The notes under the pieces are model-generated. The model was not told where the DNA came from. It saw only the letters and a list, made by a program, of their open reading frames with translations, and made no database searches. From the NCBI RefSeq assembly GCF_001426945.1, contig NZ_LMFS01000001.1, positions 833,757 through 897,756 of the forward strand: a DNA stretch of 64,000 bases, written 5' to 3'. Shown here in pieces: positions 1 through 8,898 of this stretch (the stretch's first letter is position 1; the number at the start of each line of letters is the position of its first letter). The position numbers were made by a program, and so were the translations under genes. The DNA is from Pseudolabrys sp. Root1462 (GTDB lineage Bacteria; Pseudomonadota; Alphaproteobacteria; Rhizobiales; Xanthobacteraceae).

Positions 1-1
1 G

Positions 2-700
2 AACGATTATCCGCGCTTGCCGCGCGCCGACTGGCGCGCGCGCCTCAAAGCGTTCCGCGAGTCGGTGTGGGGCCTGCTGCTGATCGTCATCGTGCTCGGC
101 GGCATTTATGCCGGCCTCTTCACGCCGACCGAGGCGGCGGCGGTGAGTGCGGTGTATGCCTTCGTCATCGCCGTCTTTGTCTACCGCGACATGAGCCTGC
201 GCGATGTGCCGAAGGTTCTGCTCTCGTCGGCCAATATGAGCGCGATGATCCTCTATATCATCACCAATGCGGTGCTGTTCTCGTTCCTGATGACCAGCGA
301 ACAGATTCCTCAGACCATGACGGCCTGGCTCAAGAGCAGCGGGATCGGCTGGGTCGAGTTCCTGATGATCGTCAACGTCATCCTGCTGGTCGCCGGCAAC
401 GTGATGGAGCCGTCATCGATCGTGCTCATCACCGCGCCGATCCTGTTTCCCATCGCCGCGAGCCTCGGCATCCATCCGGTGCATCTCGGCATTCTGATGA
501 CGGTGAACATGGAGGTCGGTCTTTGCCATCCGCCGGTCGGGCTCAATCTCTATGTCGCGTCCGGTATCGCCAAAATGGGCATTACCGAATTAACGATTGC
601 GACATGGCCGTGGCTGATGACGATGCTGATTTTCCTCATCATCGTGACTTACGTTCCCGAATTATCGCTGTGGCTGCCGCGAATGCTCGGCATGTTGTAG
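2..700 (+). CDS. TRAP transporter large permease (DctM), C-terminal part
   Basis: Partial gene: the frame is open from base 2 and the true start lies before the window. The 230 or so visible residues are a chain of hydrophobic segments with the DctM-type stretches FTPTEAAAVSAVYAF, GNVMEPSSIVLITAPI and EVGLCHPPVGLNLYVASGIA. In this family the large permease works with a small DctQ subunit and a periplasmic binding protein to import organic acids using an ion gradient. The substrate cannot be read from this fragment and the partner genes would lie upstream. The stop codon at 698-700 is followed by a strong hairpin (737-760). Confidence 0.93.
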   Translation, partial: NDYPRLPRADWRARLKAFRESVWGLLLIVIVLGGIYAGLFTPTEAAAVSAVYAFVIAVFVYRDMSLRDVPKVLLSSANMSAMILYIITNAVLFSFLMTSEQIPQTMTAWLKSSGIGWVEFLMIVNVILLVAGNVMEPSSIVLITAPILFPIAASLGIHPVHLGILMTVNMEVGLCHPPVGLNLYVASGIAKMGITELTIATWPWLMTMLIFLIIVTYVPELSLWLPRMLGML

Positions 701-736
701 GCGGATAAATTGTCGCACCGGTATGGCCGTATGTTC

Positions 737-760
737 GTGCATGAACGCCGGTTCATGCAC
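737..760. other. Perfect 10-bp inverted repeat downstream of the TRAP gene
   Basis: GTGCATGAAC at 737-746 and GTTCATGCAC at 751-760 are exact reverse complements around the 4-base loop GCCG. The RNA would be a stable hairpin 37 bases after the TRAP stop codon. No T-run follows, so it may be a weak terminator or mRNA-stabilising stem. The alternative is a protein-binding palindrome upstream of the Spy-like gene at 875. Confidence 0.6.
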
Positions 761-794
761 ATTGCGATCATTTAATGTCTGTCCAATCATTAAC

Positions 795-823
795 TTGATA
801 AGGCGCCGCAGGGTTTCTCTACT
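795..823 (+). promoter_or_regulatory. Possible sigma-70-type promoter of the Spy-like gene
   Basis: TTGATA (795-800), a 17-base spacer and TCTACT (818-823) give a reasonable vegetative promoter about 50 bases upstream of the ATG at 875. The match is read by eye and each hexamer has mismatches. Confidence 0.4.
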
Positions 824-874
824 GGCCTCCGTTGAATGGCTATCACTCGAAGCTGTTCACCATGGAGGTGGCTT

Positions 875-1432
875 ATGTTGAAGACTATTCTTGCCGGCGC
901 GACTGCACTCGCGATTGCCGGTGGTTCGCTGGCTTACGCGCAGAAGGCGCCCGACGGTCCCAAAGGCGCCGAGCGCTGGCGCCCGACCGCGCAGGACATG
1001 GCGGCGTTCGGCGATGCCCGCATCGCCGCGCTGAAGGCCGGCCTGAAACTGACGCCTGACCAGGAGAAGAACTGGCCGGCAGTTGAAACGGCGATGCGCG
1101 ATATGGCCAAGCAGCGCTCCGAGCGCTTTGCGGCGCGCGCCTCGGCTGACAAGCCGGCCGATCCGATTGAGCGCATGAGCGCGCGAGCCGACGCCATGAC
1201 GCAGCGCGGTACGGCGCTCAAGAAACTCGCCGATGCCGCCGCGCCGCTCTACAAGAGCCTCGACGAAGGCCAGAAGCATCGCTTCATGATGCTGGCGCGT
1301 CTGGGCGGTGAGCAGCACCACGGCTGGCGCGGTCGCCATCATGGCGACGGTCCGCGTCACATGCGCCACCACGGCCCCCGTGGCGGCCAGGGCCCGATGG
1401 GCCCGGGCAGCGACGCACCGCAGCCGCAGTAA
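875..1432 (+). CDS. Spy/CpxP-like LTxxQ-motif periplasmic protein
   Basis: A 185-residue secreted protein. The ATG at 875 is preceded by GGAGGTGG at good spacing and starts a clear signal peptide (MLKTILAGATALAIAGGSLAYAQ), so the upstream in-frame start at 836 is rejected. LTPDQEKNW at about residue 59 is the LTxxQ motif of the Spy/CpxP family of envelope chaperones and stress sensors, followed by a mostly helical region with a DEGQKHRF segment. The last 35 residues are rich in His, Gly, Arg and Pro, which could bind metal. It is monocistronic, with a terminator at 1500-1525. Confidence 0.85.
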   Translation: MLKTILAGATALAIAGGSLAYAQKAPDGPKGAERWRPTAQDMAAFGDARIAALKAGLKLTPDQEKNWPAVETAMRDMAKQRSERFAARASADKPADPIERMSARADAMTQRGTALKKLADAAAPLYKSLDEGQKHRFMMLARLGGEQHHGWRGRHHGDGPRHMRHHGPRGGQGPMGPGSDAPQPQ

Positions 1433-1499
1433 AAGCAGGCTAATTCCGCCAAGTGGGCGAGGCCTGGCTTTCTCCCGGAAGCCCGTCTCGTCCCAAGAA

Positions 1500-1525
1500 C
1501 CGCCGGGGTCACCCCCCGGCGGTTT
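1500..1525 (+). terminator. Rho-independent terminator of the Spy-like gene
   Basis: CCGCCGGGG at 1500-1508 pairs with CCCCGGCGG at 1514-1522 and is followed at once by TTTTT. The structure sits about 70 bases after the stop codon at 1432. Confidence 0.85.
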
Positions 1526-1654
1526 TTGCTTGAAAAATAAGAAGTTAGATCAGGGGCAAAGTCGGCTTTTCCGGCCCTTTGACGCTTGCCACGGCGGGAT
1601 CGCTTTGCTACACGGGCCGCCTTGCTGATGGAGCCTGCTGGCCGTCGGCAATCC

Positions 1655-1730
<76 letters not shown>

Positions 1731-1790
1731 TTCACTCCGGATTGAGACCAATGGCCGGAAGGCCGCGAGAGGCCGGCGCCGCGGTCCCGG

Positions 1791-2228
1791 TCAGCTTTCC
1801 ACGACCCACTTCATGACATGGACGCCGGCGAGGCAGAGTTCGCCGGTCGATTTGGTGACTTCGACCTTCGAGCGGCTGCGCGCTGCGTTTGCGTCGATCT
1901 CCTCGACCGTGTAGCGCGCCGTCAGCGTGTCGCCGATGAACACTGGCGCGATGAAGCGGATCTTGTCGTAGCCCAGCGATACCGACACCGCCTTGGCGCC
2001 GCGTTCGGCCGAGCGCTTCGACATCATCGAGGCGCAGGACGACAGCAGGCCGAGCACCAGACCACCGTGGGCGATGCGTTTGCCGAACGGCGATCGTCGG
2101 GCATAGTCGTCGTTGACGTGGATGGGGTCGAAGTCGCCGCTGATCGCGGAGAACATCGCGAGGTCGGTTTCGGTGACGGTCTTGGAGAATTCCGCGGTCT
2201 CGCCGACCTTGAGGTGACACTCAAACAC
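1791..2228 (-). CDS. MaoC-family (R)-enoyl-CoA hydratase-like protein
   Basis: A 145-residue single hot-dog-fold hydratase. The hydratase-2 motif is visible as FSAISGDFDPIHVNDDYARR, with the catalytic Asp-His pair, followed by GKRIAHGGLVLGLLSS. Such enzymes hydrate 2-enoyl-CoA esters to (R)-3-hydroxyacyl-CoA. The start is a GTG at 2228 with GGAGAAA just upstream and overlaps the end of the shikimate-dehydrogenase-like gene by 8 bases, so the two are translationally coupled. It is the last gene of the minus-strand operon that begins at 8653. The exact substrate is unknown. Confidence 0.85.
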   Translation of the reverse strand: MFECHLKVGETAEFSKTVTETDLAMFSAISGDFDPIHVNDDYARRSPFGKRIAHGGLVLGLLSSCASMMSKRSAERGAKAVSVSLGYDKIRFIAPVFIGDTLTARYTVEEIDANAARSRSKVEVTKSTGELCLAGVHVMKWVVES

Positions 2229-3048
2229 GGGCTTTCTCCGGGATGAGATAGCCGGCGATCATCGCCGCCTGGGCCTGATACATCTGCACGCCGGTCGAGA
2301 TGCGGCAGCCGCAGGCCTTGGCATGCGCCAGCAGCGGCGTGATCTCCGGCGCGGTGACGACATCGGCCACCACGATGTTCGGGTCGAGCTTGCCGAACTG
2401 CGCCGGCATGCTGGTGTCGGGCGCCATGCCCGTCGGGCTGGCATTGGCAATGAGATCATGGCCTTCCGCGACGGCGGCGCCGACCGTGAATTGGCAGTGG
2501 CTGTGCGCCTTGCCGAGACGGCTGGCGACGTCATTGGCCTTAACCGTGTCGAGATCGACGATGGTGATGGCGACCGCGCCGGCTTCGGCCAGCGCATCGA
2601 TGATGGCGCTGCCGGCGCCGCCGGCGCCGAACACCAGCGCGCGCTTGCCTTTCGGCTCGAAGCCGGCCTTGCGCGCGGCGCCGACGAAGCCGACGCCGTC
2701 GAGCATGTCGCCCGCCCAGACATTGCCGCTCTCGCGGCGCACGATGTTGACAGCGCCGACGCGGCTGGCGCGCGGCGAGGGCTTCTCGACATGCGGCAGC
2801 GCCCGCAGTTTGTGCGGCACCGTCAGGATGAAGCCATCGCAGTTCACGGTGGCTTTCAGGCCGCGCACCACAGTGTCGAAGTCGGCCGGGCGCACGTGCA
2901 TGGGAACGCACAGCGCGTTGTGACCGAGGGCGTGGAATTCGCCGCTGATGCCGGCCGGCGATTTCACCTGCGCGATGGGATCGCCGAGGATCGGGAACAG
3001 GCGGGTGGCGCCGTTGACGAAGGGCGCCTTGGATTGCGGGTCGGTCAT
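2221..3048 (-). CDS. Shikimate/quinate dehydrogenase-like oxidoreductase
   Basis: A 275-residue protein of the AroE family. The N-terminal substrate domain has LGDPIAQVKSPAGISGEF (the S-x-S region is altered to KSPAGIS) and FILTVPHK with the catalytic Lys. The Rossmann domain has VFGAGGAGSAIIDALAE. In this setting, between a CoA-transferase (4-base overlap) and a MaoC hydratase, it is more likely a catabolic dehydrogenase for a hydroxylated cyclic or branched acid than the biosynthetic AroE. The cofactor and substrate cannot be decided from sequence alone. Confidence 0.8.
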   Translation of the reverse strand: MTDPQSKAPFVNGATRLFPILGDPIAQVKSPAGISGEFHALGHNALCVPMHVRPADFDTVVRGLKATVNCDGFILTVPHKLRALPHVEKPSPRASRVGAVNIVRRESGNVWAGDMLDGVGFVGAARKAGFEPKGKRALVFGAGGAGSAIIDALAEAGAVAITIVDLDTVKANDVASRLGKAHSHCQFTVGAAVAEGHDLIANASPTGMAPDTSMPAQFGKLDPNIVVADVVTAPEITPLLAHAKACGCRISTGVQMYQAQAAMIAGYLIPEKARV

Positions 3049-4649
3049 TCGGCGGCCTTCGGCATGTCGAGACGCGGCGAGCGCTGCGGCCGCTGCCGTT
3101 TGATGAGATCGTCGGACAGGCGCAGCCGCCCGGGCTGGAACAGCCGCGCGTCCATGGTGGTGAGCTGCGGCGATATCGTCGGCTTGAAGCCCATGCGCGC
3201 GACGATGTCACGCTCGAGATCGACGCCCGGCGCGATCTCGATCAACTCGACGCCGGCCTCGCCAAGCTGGAAAACCGCGCGCTCGGTGATGTAGAGCACG
3301 CGCTGGCCGCGGCTGCGCGCATATTGGCCGCTGAAGGTGATTTGCTCGACCTGCTTGACGACCTTCTGGCCGTCGCCGTCCTGGTCGATCTTCATCCTGC
3401 CGCCAGGCCAGGCGAAGGCGCTCTTGCCGGCGGTGAAAGTGCCGCTGAACACCGCGGTCTTGGCATTCTGGCTGATGTTGATGAAGCCGCCCGGGCCGAC
3501 GATGCGGCCGCCGAAGCGGCTGACATTGACGTTGCCGGCCTCATCGAATTCGGCAAAGGACAGGAAGGCGAGATCGAGGCCGCCACCGTCGTAGAAATCG
3601 AACTGGTAGGGCTGGTCGACCAGCGCCGCATAGTTGCGCGCGGCGCCGGCTTCGTTGCCGGAGGCGGGCGCGCCACCGATCAGCCCCTGTTCGTTGGTGA
3701 GGCATATATTGTCGAGGACGTCTTCTTCCGCCGCGATATTGGCGATGCCGGTCGAGATACCGGAGCCGAGATTGCAGATCGCGTCGGGGAACAGTTCGAG
3801 CGCCGCGCGCCGGGCGATGATCTTGCGGGCGTCGAGCGGCAGCACCGGGATATCGGACAGCGGGATCTTCAGTTCGCCGGCATAAGACGGGCTGTAATAG
3901 GTGTCGTAAGTCTGGCTCTGCTGCGGCTCGACGACGACGAGATCGACCAGGATGCCGGGGATCTTGACCTGCTTGGCCGGCAGCGTGCCGGCGCGCGCCA
4001 TGCGCTTGACCTGGACGATGACGACGCCGCCGCAGCGCCGCGTTGCCTGCGCCTCGGACAGCATCTCGCCGAACACGGCTTCTTCTTCCATGGTGACGTT
4101 GCCGTCCTCGTCGGCGGTGGTGCCGCGCAGGAAGCAGACGTCGAAGTGGAACGGCTTGAAGAACAAATAGTCCTCGCCGCGAAAATTGACGAGCTCGACC
4201 AGATCCTCCCTGGCGCTCCGGCTCTGCCGGCCGCCGCTCTGCCGCGGATCGACGAAGGTGTGCAGGCCGGTCTTGGTCAGGAGCCCGGCGCGGCCGGCGG
4301 CGATCTCGCGCATCAACTGCGACAGCGCCCCCTGCGGCAGGGTGTAACCCTCGATCTTGTCGGCGAGCGCCAGGTCGGAGATTTTCGGCGAGTTGACGAA
4401 GGTGCCGGACACGACACGCTTGAGGAGGCCCTCGTGAGCCAGATGCCCGGCGCCGAGGCCCTTGCCGTTGCCGAGACCGACCGGATGCACCGCGGTGATG
4501 TTGGCCGGGGCACCTTCGGCAAGGAAGCGCTTCTCGAGCGCCGCCATCAACGCCTCCGGCACAGCGTGGCCGCCGCCCGAACCGCCGAACAGAACCGTGT
4601 CGCCGGACCGCACGATCCGGACCGCCTCGTCAGCCGTAACGCGTTGCAC
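3045..4649 (-). CDS. Acetate/propionate-type CoA-transferase (family I, fused alpha-beta)
   Basis: A 534-residue protein with both halves of a family I CoA-transferase in one chain, as in YdiF and propionate CoA-transferase. The N-terminal half begins with SGDTVLFGGSGGGHAVPEAL. The C-terminal half carries TNEQGLIGGAPASG, whose Glu is the expected CoA-thioester nucleophile. It would activate a carboxylic acid using another acyl-CoA as donor. The start is a GTG at 4649 behind a strong GGAGGAG 8 bases upstream. It lies 15 bases downstream of the ABC ATPase gene, so the acid made from the imported compound is probably its substrate. Confidence 0.88.
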   Translation of the reverse strand: MQRVTADEAVRIVRSGDTVLFGGSGGGHAVPEALMAALEKRFLAEGAPANITAVHPVGLGNGKGLGAGHLAHEGLLKRVVSGTFVNSPKISDLALADKIEGYTLPQGALSQLMREIAAGRAGLLTKTGLHTFVDPRQSGGRQSRSAREDLVELVNFRGEDYLFFKPFHFDVCFLRGTTADEDGNVTMEEEAVFGEMLSEAQATRRCGGVVIVQVKRMARAGTLPAKQVKIPGILVDLVVVEPQQSQTYDTYYSPSYAGELKIPLSDIPVLPLDARKIIARRAALELFPDAICNLGSGISTGIANIAAEEDVLDNICLTNEQGLIGGAPASGNEAGAARNYAALVDQPYQFDFYDGGGLDLAFLSFAEFDEAGNVNVSRFGGRIVGPGGFINISQNAKTAVFSGTFTAGKSAFAWPGGRMKIDQDGDGQKVVKQVEQITFSGQYARSRGQRVLYITERAVFQLGEAGVELIEIAPGVDLERDIVARMGFKPTISPQLTTMDARLFQPGRLRLSDDLIKRQRPQRSPRLDMPKAAE

Positions 4650-4664
4650 GGATAGTCTCCTCCT

Positions 4665-6767
4665 TCAGAACTGGCCCGGGAAGTGACAGGCCACGAAATG
4701 GCTGGGCCGAACCTCGGCGACCGGGGGCATTACCTGCGCGCAGATCGCCTGAGCGATCGGGCAGCGGGTGCGGAACGGGCAACCGGACGGCGGATCGACC
4801 GTGCTCGGCGGTTCGCCCTGCAGCGGCAGGCGCTGGCGCGCCGCCTCGATGGTCGCGTCGGGAATGGGAACGGCGGAAATCAGATAGCGCGTGTAGGGAT
4901 GCAGCGGCTCGGCGAACAGCGTATCGGCCGGCGCGATTTCCATGACGCTGCCGAGGTAAAGCACGACGACGCGATCCGATATGTGCCGCACCACGGCGAG
5001 ATCGTGGGCGATGAACAGGTAGGTGAGGCCGAAGCGTTCCTGCAGGTCGATCAGCAGGTTGATGATCTGCGCCTGGATGTTGACGTCGAGCGCCGAGATC
5101 GGCTCGTCGGCGATGATGAAGTCGGGCCGCACCGACAGCGCGCGGGCAATGGAAATGCGCTGGCGCTGGCCACCGGAGAACTCGTGCGGATAGCGAGTCG
5201 CGGCCTTCGGCGTCAGGCCAACGACATCGAGCAATTCGGCGATGCGCTCCCGCGTCTCCTTCTCGCTCTGCGTGATCTCGTGAAAGCGCAGCGGCTCGCC
5301 GAGAATGTCGCCCACGGTCATGCGCGGGTTGAGCGAGGCATAAGGGTCCTGAAACACCATCTGCATGCGCCGGCGCAGCGGCCGGATCTGCGCCTGCGAG
5401 GCGCGGGCGATGTCCTGGCCGTGGAACATCACCGAACCCGACGTCGGCTCATGGATGCGCGCCACGACGCGCGCCAGCGTCGATTTCCCGCAGCCGGATT
5501 CGCCGACGAGTCCGACCGTCTCGCCCTGCGCGACATCGAGGCTGACGCCGTTGATGGCATGCACCCACTTCTGCTTGCCGAACAGGGTGGTCTTCGGCAG
5601 CGGGAAGTGCTTGACGACGTTGCGCAGTTCCAGGAGGCGTTCGCCGCGCTTGATCACGGTCTCGCCGTGATGGCCTCCGGTGCGCGCCTTGGCTTCGGCC
5701 GGCGCGTCGCGGCTGGTTTCCGGAGGAGGCAGGTCCTGTCCGGCCTGGGTGACCCAGCATCGCGACTTGCGTCCGGGACTGATCTCCAGAAGCTCAGGAT
5801 GCTGCTCGCATTTCTCGATGCGGAACGGGCAGCGCGCCGCGAAACGGCATCCCGCCGGCAGATTGAGCGGATCGGGCGGAGCGCCCTCGATGGTGACGAG
5901 ACGTCTTTGCCCTGGCACATGGCGGTCGATGCGCGGCACCGCGTTGATCAGGGCCCAGGTGTAGGGATGGCGCGGGTCGGCCAGGATCTTGTCGGTCGGG
6001 CCTTCCTCGACGACCTCGCCGGCATACATCACGACGACGCGCGAGCAGACGCTGGCGATGACGCCGAGATTGTGACTGATCAGGACGATCGCGGTCTTGA
6101 AGTCGCGATTGAGCTCGACGATCAGTTCGAGGATCTGGGCTTGGATGGTGACGTCGAGGGCGGTGGTCGGTTCGTCGGCGATCAGCAGCTGCGGCTCGTT
6201 GGAGAAGCCCATGGCCAGCATGACGCGCTGGCGCATGCCGCCCGAGAACTGGTGCGGATAGCTGTCGACGGCGCGCTCCGGCGCGGTGATGCCCATGCGG
6301 CCGAGCAGTTTGATGGCGCGGTCGAGCGCCTGCTCTTCGGTCAGGCGGCCGTGCACCACCATGGTCTCGACGAGCTGGCGCGCGATCTTGAGAACCGGAT
6401 TGAGCGATGTCATCGGGTCCTGGAAGACCATGGCGATGCCGGCGCCACGGACCTTGCGCAATTCCTCGAGCGACATCGTCACGATGTCGCGGCCGTCGAA
6501 TTTGATCTCGCCGCTGACGATGCGGGCCGGATCCTCGATCAGGCGCATCAGCGACAGCGCAGCGACGGTCTTGCCCGAGCCGGATTCGCCGACGATACCG
6601 AGGGTCTCGCCGGGCGCGACCGAGTAATTGATGCCATCGACGGCGCGTACGACGCCTTCATCGGTGTAGAAATAGGTGCGCAGGTTGCTGACGTCGAGAA
6701 TGCTGGCGGCGTCCTGCGGCGTCGTCGTATCGGTGGGCGCGATTTTGGTGAGGTCCTGCATCGCCAT
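4665..6767 (-). CDS. Fused peptide/opine-type ABC transporter ATPase (DppD-DppF fusion)
   Basis: A 700-residue protein holding two complete ABC ATPase modules. Module 1 has Walker A GESGSGKT at residues 60-67, signature FSGGMRQR and Walker [13 protein letters not shown]. Module 2 has [16 protein letters not shown] and [12 protein letters not shown]. Each module ends in the oligopeptide-transporter C-terminal Cys region ([10 protein letters not shown] and [10 protein letters not shown]). This is the single-chain version of the DppD/DppF pair that drives family-5 binding-protein importers. It is followed upstream by the two permease genes in one operon; the matching binding protein is at 12846. 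Confidence 0.95.
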   Translation of the reverse strand: MAMQDLTKIAPTDTTTPQDAASILDVSNLRTYFYTDEGVVRAVDGINYSVAPGETLGIVGESGSGKTVAALSLMRLIEDPARIVSGEIKFDGRDIVTMSLEELRKVRGAGIAMVFQDPMTSLNPVLKIARQLVETMVVHGRLTEEQALDRAIKLLGRMGITAPERAVDSYPHQFSGGMRQRVMLAMGFSNEPQLLIADEPTTALDVTIQAQILELIVELNRDFKTAIVLISHNLGVIASVCSRVVVMYAGEVVEEGPTDKILADPRHPYTWALINAVPRIDRHVPGQRRLVTIEGAPPDPLNLPAGCRFAARCPFRIEKCEQHPELLEISPGRKSRCWVTQAGQDLPPPETSRDAPAEAKARTGGHHGETVIKRGERLLELRNVVKHFPLPKTTLFGKQKWVHAINGVSLDVAQGETVGLVGESGCGKSTLARVVARIHEPTSGSVMFHGQDIARASQAQIRPLRRRMQMVFQDPYASLNPRMTVGDILGEPLRFHEITQSEKETRERIAELLDVVGLTPKAATRYPHEFSGGQRQRISIARALSVRPDFIIADEPISALDVNIQAQIINLLIDLQERFGLTYLFIAHDLAVVRHISDRVVVLYLGSVMEIAPADTLFAEPLHPYTRYLISAVPIPDATIEAARQRLPLQGEPPSTVDPPSGCPFRTRCPIAQAICAQVMPPVAEVRPSHFVACHFPGQF

Positions 6768-6770
6768 GCC

Positions 6771-7646
6771 TCACCAGCGCCGCGACTTCGGATCGAGCCA
6801 GTCGCGCACGCCGTCGCCCATGAAGTTGAAGCCGAGCACGATCGACAGGATGGCAAGGCCGGGGAAGGTGGCGACCCACCACTGCTCGATCAGTTCGCGG
6901 CCCTCTGACACCATGGAGCCCCATTCGGGGGTCGGCGGGACGACGCCGAGGCCAAGGAAAGACAGCCCGGCGAACGTAATGATGGCATTGCCGACGTCGA
7001 GCGTGACCAGCACGATCAGCGGACCGACCGAGTTCGGAATGATGTGGCGCAGGAGAATGCGCGCCGGGCTGTAGCCGACCACCACCGCGGCTTCGACATA
7101 TTCCTGCGAGCGCTGCACGATGATCATGCTGCGCGCGAGGCGGGCGAATTTCGGCCACCACACCACCAGCATGGCGATGATGGTATTCGTGGCGCCGATG
7201 CCGAGCGCGGCGGCGATCGCCAGCGCCAGGATGATCGGCGGGAAGCACAGCACGAGGTCGGTGATGCGCATCACCACTTCCTCGGTCTTGCCGCGCGCAT
7301 AGGCGGCGATGCCGCCAACCAGCGTGCCGAACACAGCCGCGACAAGGACCACGACGATGCCGGTGAACAGCGAGATGCGCGCGCCGAAGATCAGACGGGT
7401 CAGCACGTCGCGGCCCAGCATGTCGGTGCCGAGCCAGTGCAACTGCGACGGCGGCTGCAGACGCTTGGTGACATCGACGAGTTCGGGGGTGTAGGGCGTC
7501 AGCAGCGGCGCGAAGATCGCCACCAGCACCCAGAGCACGATGATTGCGGCGCCGATCCCCGGCAGTCCGTAGCGCCGGAAGTTGCGCCGCCACAGCGATT
7601 TCGGCTTGTCGACGGCGATGACGCCGGCTTGCGCGGTCACGCTCAT
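6771..7646 (-). CDS. ABC transporter permease, DppC/OppC type
   Basis: A 291-residue inner-membrane permease with a cytoplasmic N-terminus (RRNFRRYG), six predicted membrane segments and the EAA-loop region EYVEAAVVVGYSPARILLRH. It contains HWLGTDMLGRDVLTRLIFGA, typical of the DppC subfamily. Its ATG overlaps the stop of the DppB-like gene (ATGA arrangement), and the ATPase gene starts 3 bases after it. Confidence 0.95.
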   Translation of the reverse strand: MSVTAQAGVIAVDKPKSLWRRNFRRYGLPGIGAAIIVLWVLVAIFAPLLTPYTPELVDVTKRLQPPSQLHWLGTDMLGRDVLTRLIFGARISLFTGIVVVLVAAVFGTLVGGIAAYARGKTEEVVMRITDLVLCFPPIILALAIAAALGIGATNTIIAMLVVWWPKFARLARSMIIVQRSQEYVEAAVVVGYSPARILLRHIIPNSVGPLIVLVTLDVGNAIITFAGLSFLGLGVVPPTPEWGSMVSEGRELIEQWWVATFPGLAILSIVLGFNFMGDGVRDWLDPKSRRW

Positions 7647-8653
7647 CGGATCACCCGCGGGTCGAGCAGGGCGTAGCTGATGTCAATCAGCAGATTGATG
7701 ATCAGATAGGTGACGGCGACGACCAGCGTGATACCCATGATCGCCGGGAAGTCGAGCGCTGCGGCACTGCGGAACGTGTAGCGACCAAGCCCGGGCCAGG
7801 AGAAGATCGTCTCGGTCATCACCGCGCCGGTCAGAAGGTTGGCATAGGCGAGGCCGCCGAGCGTCACCACCGGGATCAGCGCATTGGGCAGAATGTGACG
7901 CATCACGATCTTGCGCTCGCTCAAGCCCTTGGCGCGGGCGACGCGGACGTAATCCTGGTGCATGCATTCGAGGACGCTGGCGCGCGTCGTGCGCGTGATC
8001 AGGCCGAGCGTTGCCGCCGCGAGCACGATCGAGGGCAGCACGAGATGCGCCAGCGCGTCGCGGAACGTGTTCCAGTCACCGGCGAAAATACTGTCGATCA
8101 GAAACAGTCCAGTGACGTTGGGCGGCGCGAATGCGATCGGATCGAGACGCCCGGGCCCCGGCGCGATCTGCAGTTCGCCGTAGAAGATCGCCAACATAAT
8201 GAAGGCAAGCCAGAACGTCGGCGACGACACGCCGATAAGCGAGACGAAGCGGGCGACGTGGTCGACCCAGGAATCGCGGCGCACCGCGGCGATGACACCG
8301 AGCGGCACGCCGATCACGGCCGATAGCAGGAAGCCGACGGTGGCGAGCTCGATGGTCGCCGGCGCGTAATTCTTGATGTCGTCGAGCACCGGGCGCTGCG
8401 ACGCGATCGACATACCGAGGTCGCCGTGCGCCAGTTCCTTGAGGAAGATGAAATATCGCGTCCACAGCGGCTCATCGAGCGCCCATTTGGCGCGGAACGC
8501 TTTGAGGAAGTCCGGATTGGACGCGGCGAGATCGCCGAGTTGCGCCAGCGCCGGATCGCCGGGGACGGTGTTGGCAATGAGGAAGATGACGAGTGTGGCG
8601 AGCAGCGCCATCACCACCGCAAGGCCGAGCCGGGAAACGATATACCGCGGCAT
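7643..8653 (-). CDS. ABC transporter permease, DppB/OppB type
   Basis: A 336-residue permease beginning MPRYIVSRLGLAVVMALLAT, with NTVPGDPALAQLGDLA, GVIAAVRRDSWVDH and the EAA loop QDYVRVARAKGLSERKIVMRH. I chose the ATG at 8653; a TTG at 8671 would add six residues. It is the first gene of the minus-strand operon dppB-dppC-dppDF-CoA-transferase-aroE-like-maoC. Its promoter region (8768-8796) overlaps a palindromic operator. Confidence 0.94.
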   Translation of the reverse strand: MPRYIVSRLGLAVVMALLATLVIFLIANTVPGDPALAQLGDLAASNPDFLKAFRAKWALDEPLWTRYFIFLKELAHGDLGMSIASQRPVLDDIKNYAPATIELATVGFLLSAVIGVPLGVIAAVRRDSWVDHVARFVSLIGVSSPTFWLAFIMLAIFYGELQIAPGPGRLDPIAFAPPNVTGLFLIDSIFAGDWNTFRDALAHLVLPSIVLAAATLGLITRTTRASVLECMHQDYVRVARAKGLSERKIVMRHILPNALIPVVTLGGLAYANLLTGAVMTETIFSWPGLGRYTFRSAAALDFPAIMGITLVVAVTYLIINLLIDISYALLDPRVIR

Positions 8654-8759
8654 GACGTTACGATCCGCCAATTCGGTTGGCGGATGACGCCGAACACGGG
8701 TCCTGTACGCGTCTTTGGACGGTCAGTGCTCCCTCCCATAAAAGGCTTGTTTTACGCCT

Positions 8760-8775
8760 TTTAGATCGTTCTAAA
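8760..8775. promoter_or_regulatory. LacI-type operator 1 in the dppB / acyl-CoA dehydrogenase intergenic region
   Basis: TTTAGATCGTTCTAAA is a 16-base palindrome (14 of 16 positions symmetric) with the central CG usual for LacI-family operators. A near-copy, TTTAGATCGATTTAAA, lies at 14580-14595. It covers the predicted -10 box of the minus-strand promoter. The likely ligand is the LacI protein encoded at 10853-11935. Confidence 0.7.
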
Positions 8776-8796
8776 TTTTTGGTGACGGCTTGTCAA
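8768..8796 (-). promoter_or_regulatory. Predicted sigma-70 promoter of the dppB operon
   Basis: On the minus strand, TTGACA (8796 to 8791, perfect) is separated by exactly 17 bases from TAGAAC (8773 to 8768, four of six). It reads towards dppB at 8653. The -10 box lies inside operator 1, which fits repression by blocking RNA polymerase. Confidence 0.65.
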
Positions 8797-8898
8797 ATCC
8801 CGCTTAGGATATCCGTCAATCACAACAGCCCCGCCGCACGACATGGTGCGATGCGTGGATGGGACGGAAGCCAAACCGGGCCAGCAGGCCGCCACATC

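Noticed and set aside
1308-1628. 106-codon plus-strand frame overlapping the Spy-like gene
   Set aside because: It is an out-of-frame shadow of the Spy-like gene and runs through the terminator at 1500-1525.
4683-6908. 741-codon plus-strand frame opposite the fused ABC ATPase gene
   Set aside because: Antisense shadow in GC-rich DNA: the translation is dominated by Arg, Asp, Ala and Gly, while the minus strand has full Walker and signature motifs.
8760-8775. Reading the TTTAGA...TCTAAA palindrome as an Irr iron box
   Set aside because: It has the outer half-sites of an iron box but a central CG and even symmetry, a second copy in the same catabolic block, and an adjacent LacI gene; no iron gene is nearby.
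8677-8898. N-terminal extension of the acyl-CoA dehydrogenase frame
   Set aside because: It crosses the LacI-type operator and promoter and adds 74 residues without family match; ATG 8899 gives the standard length.
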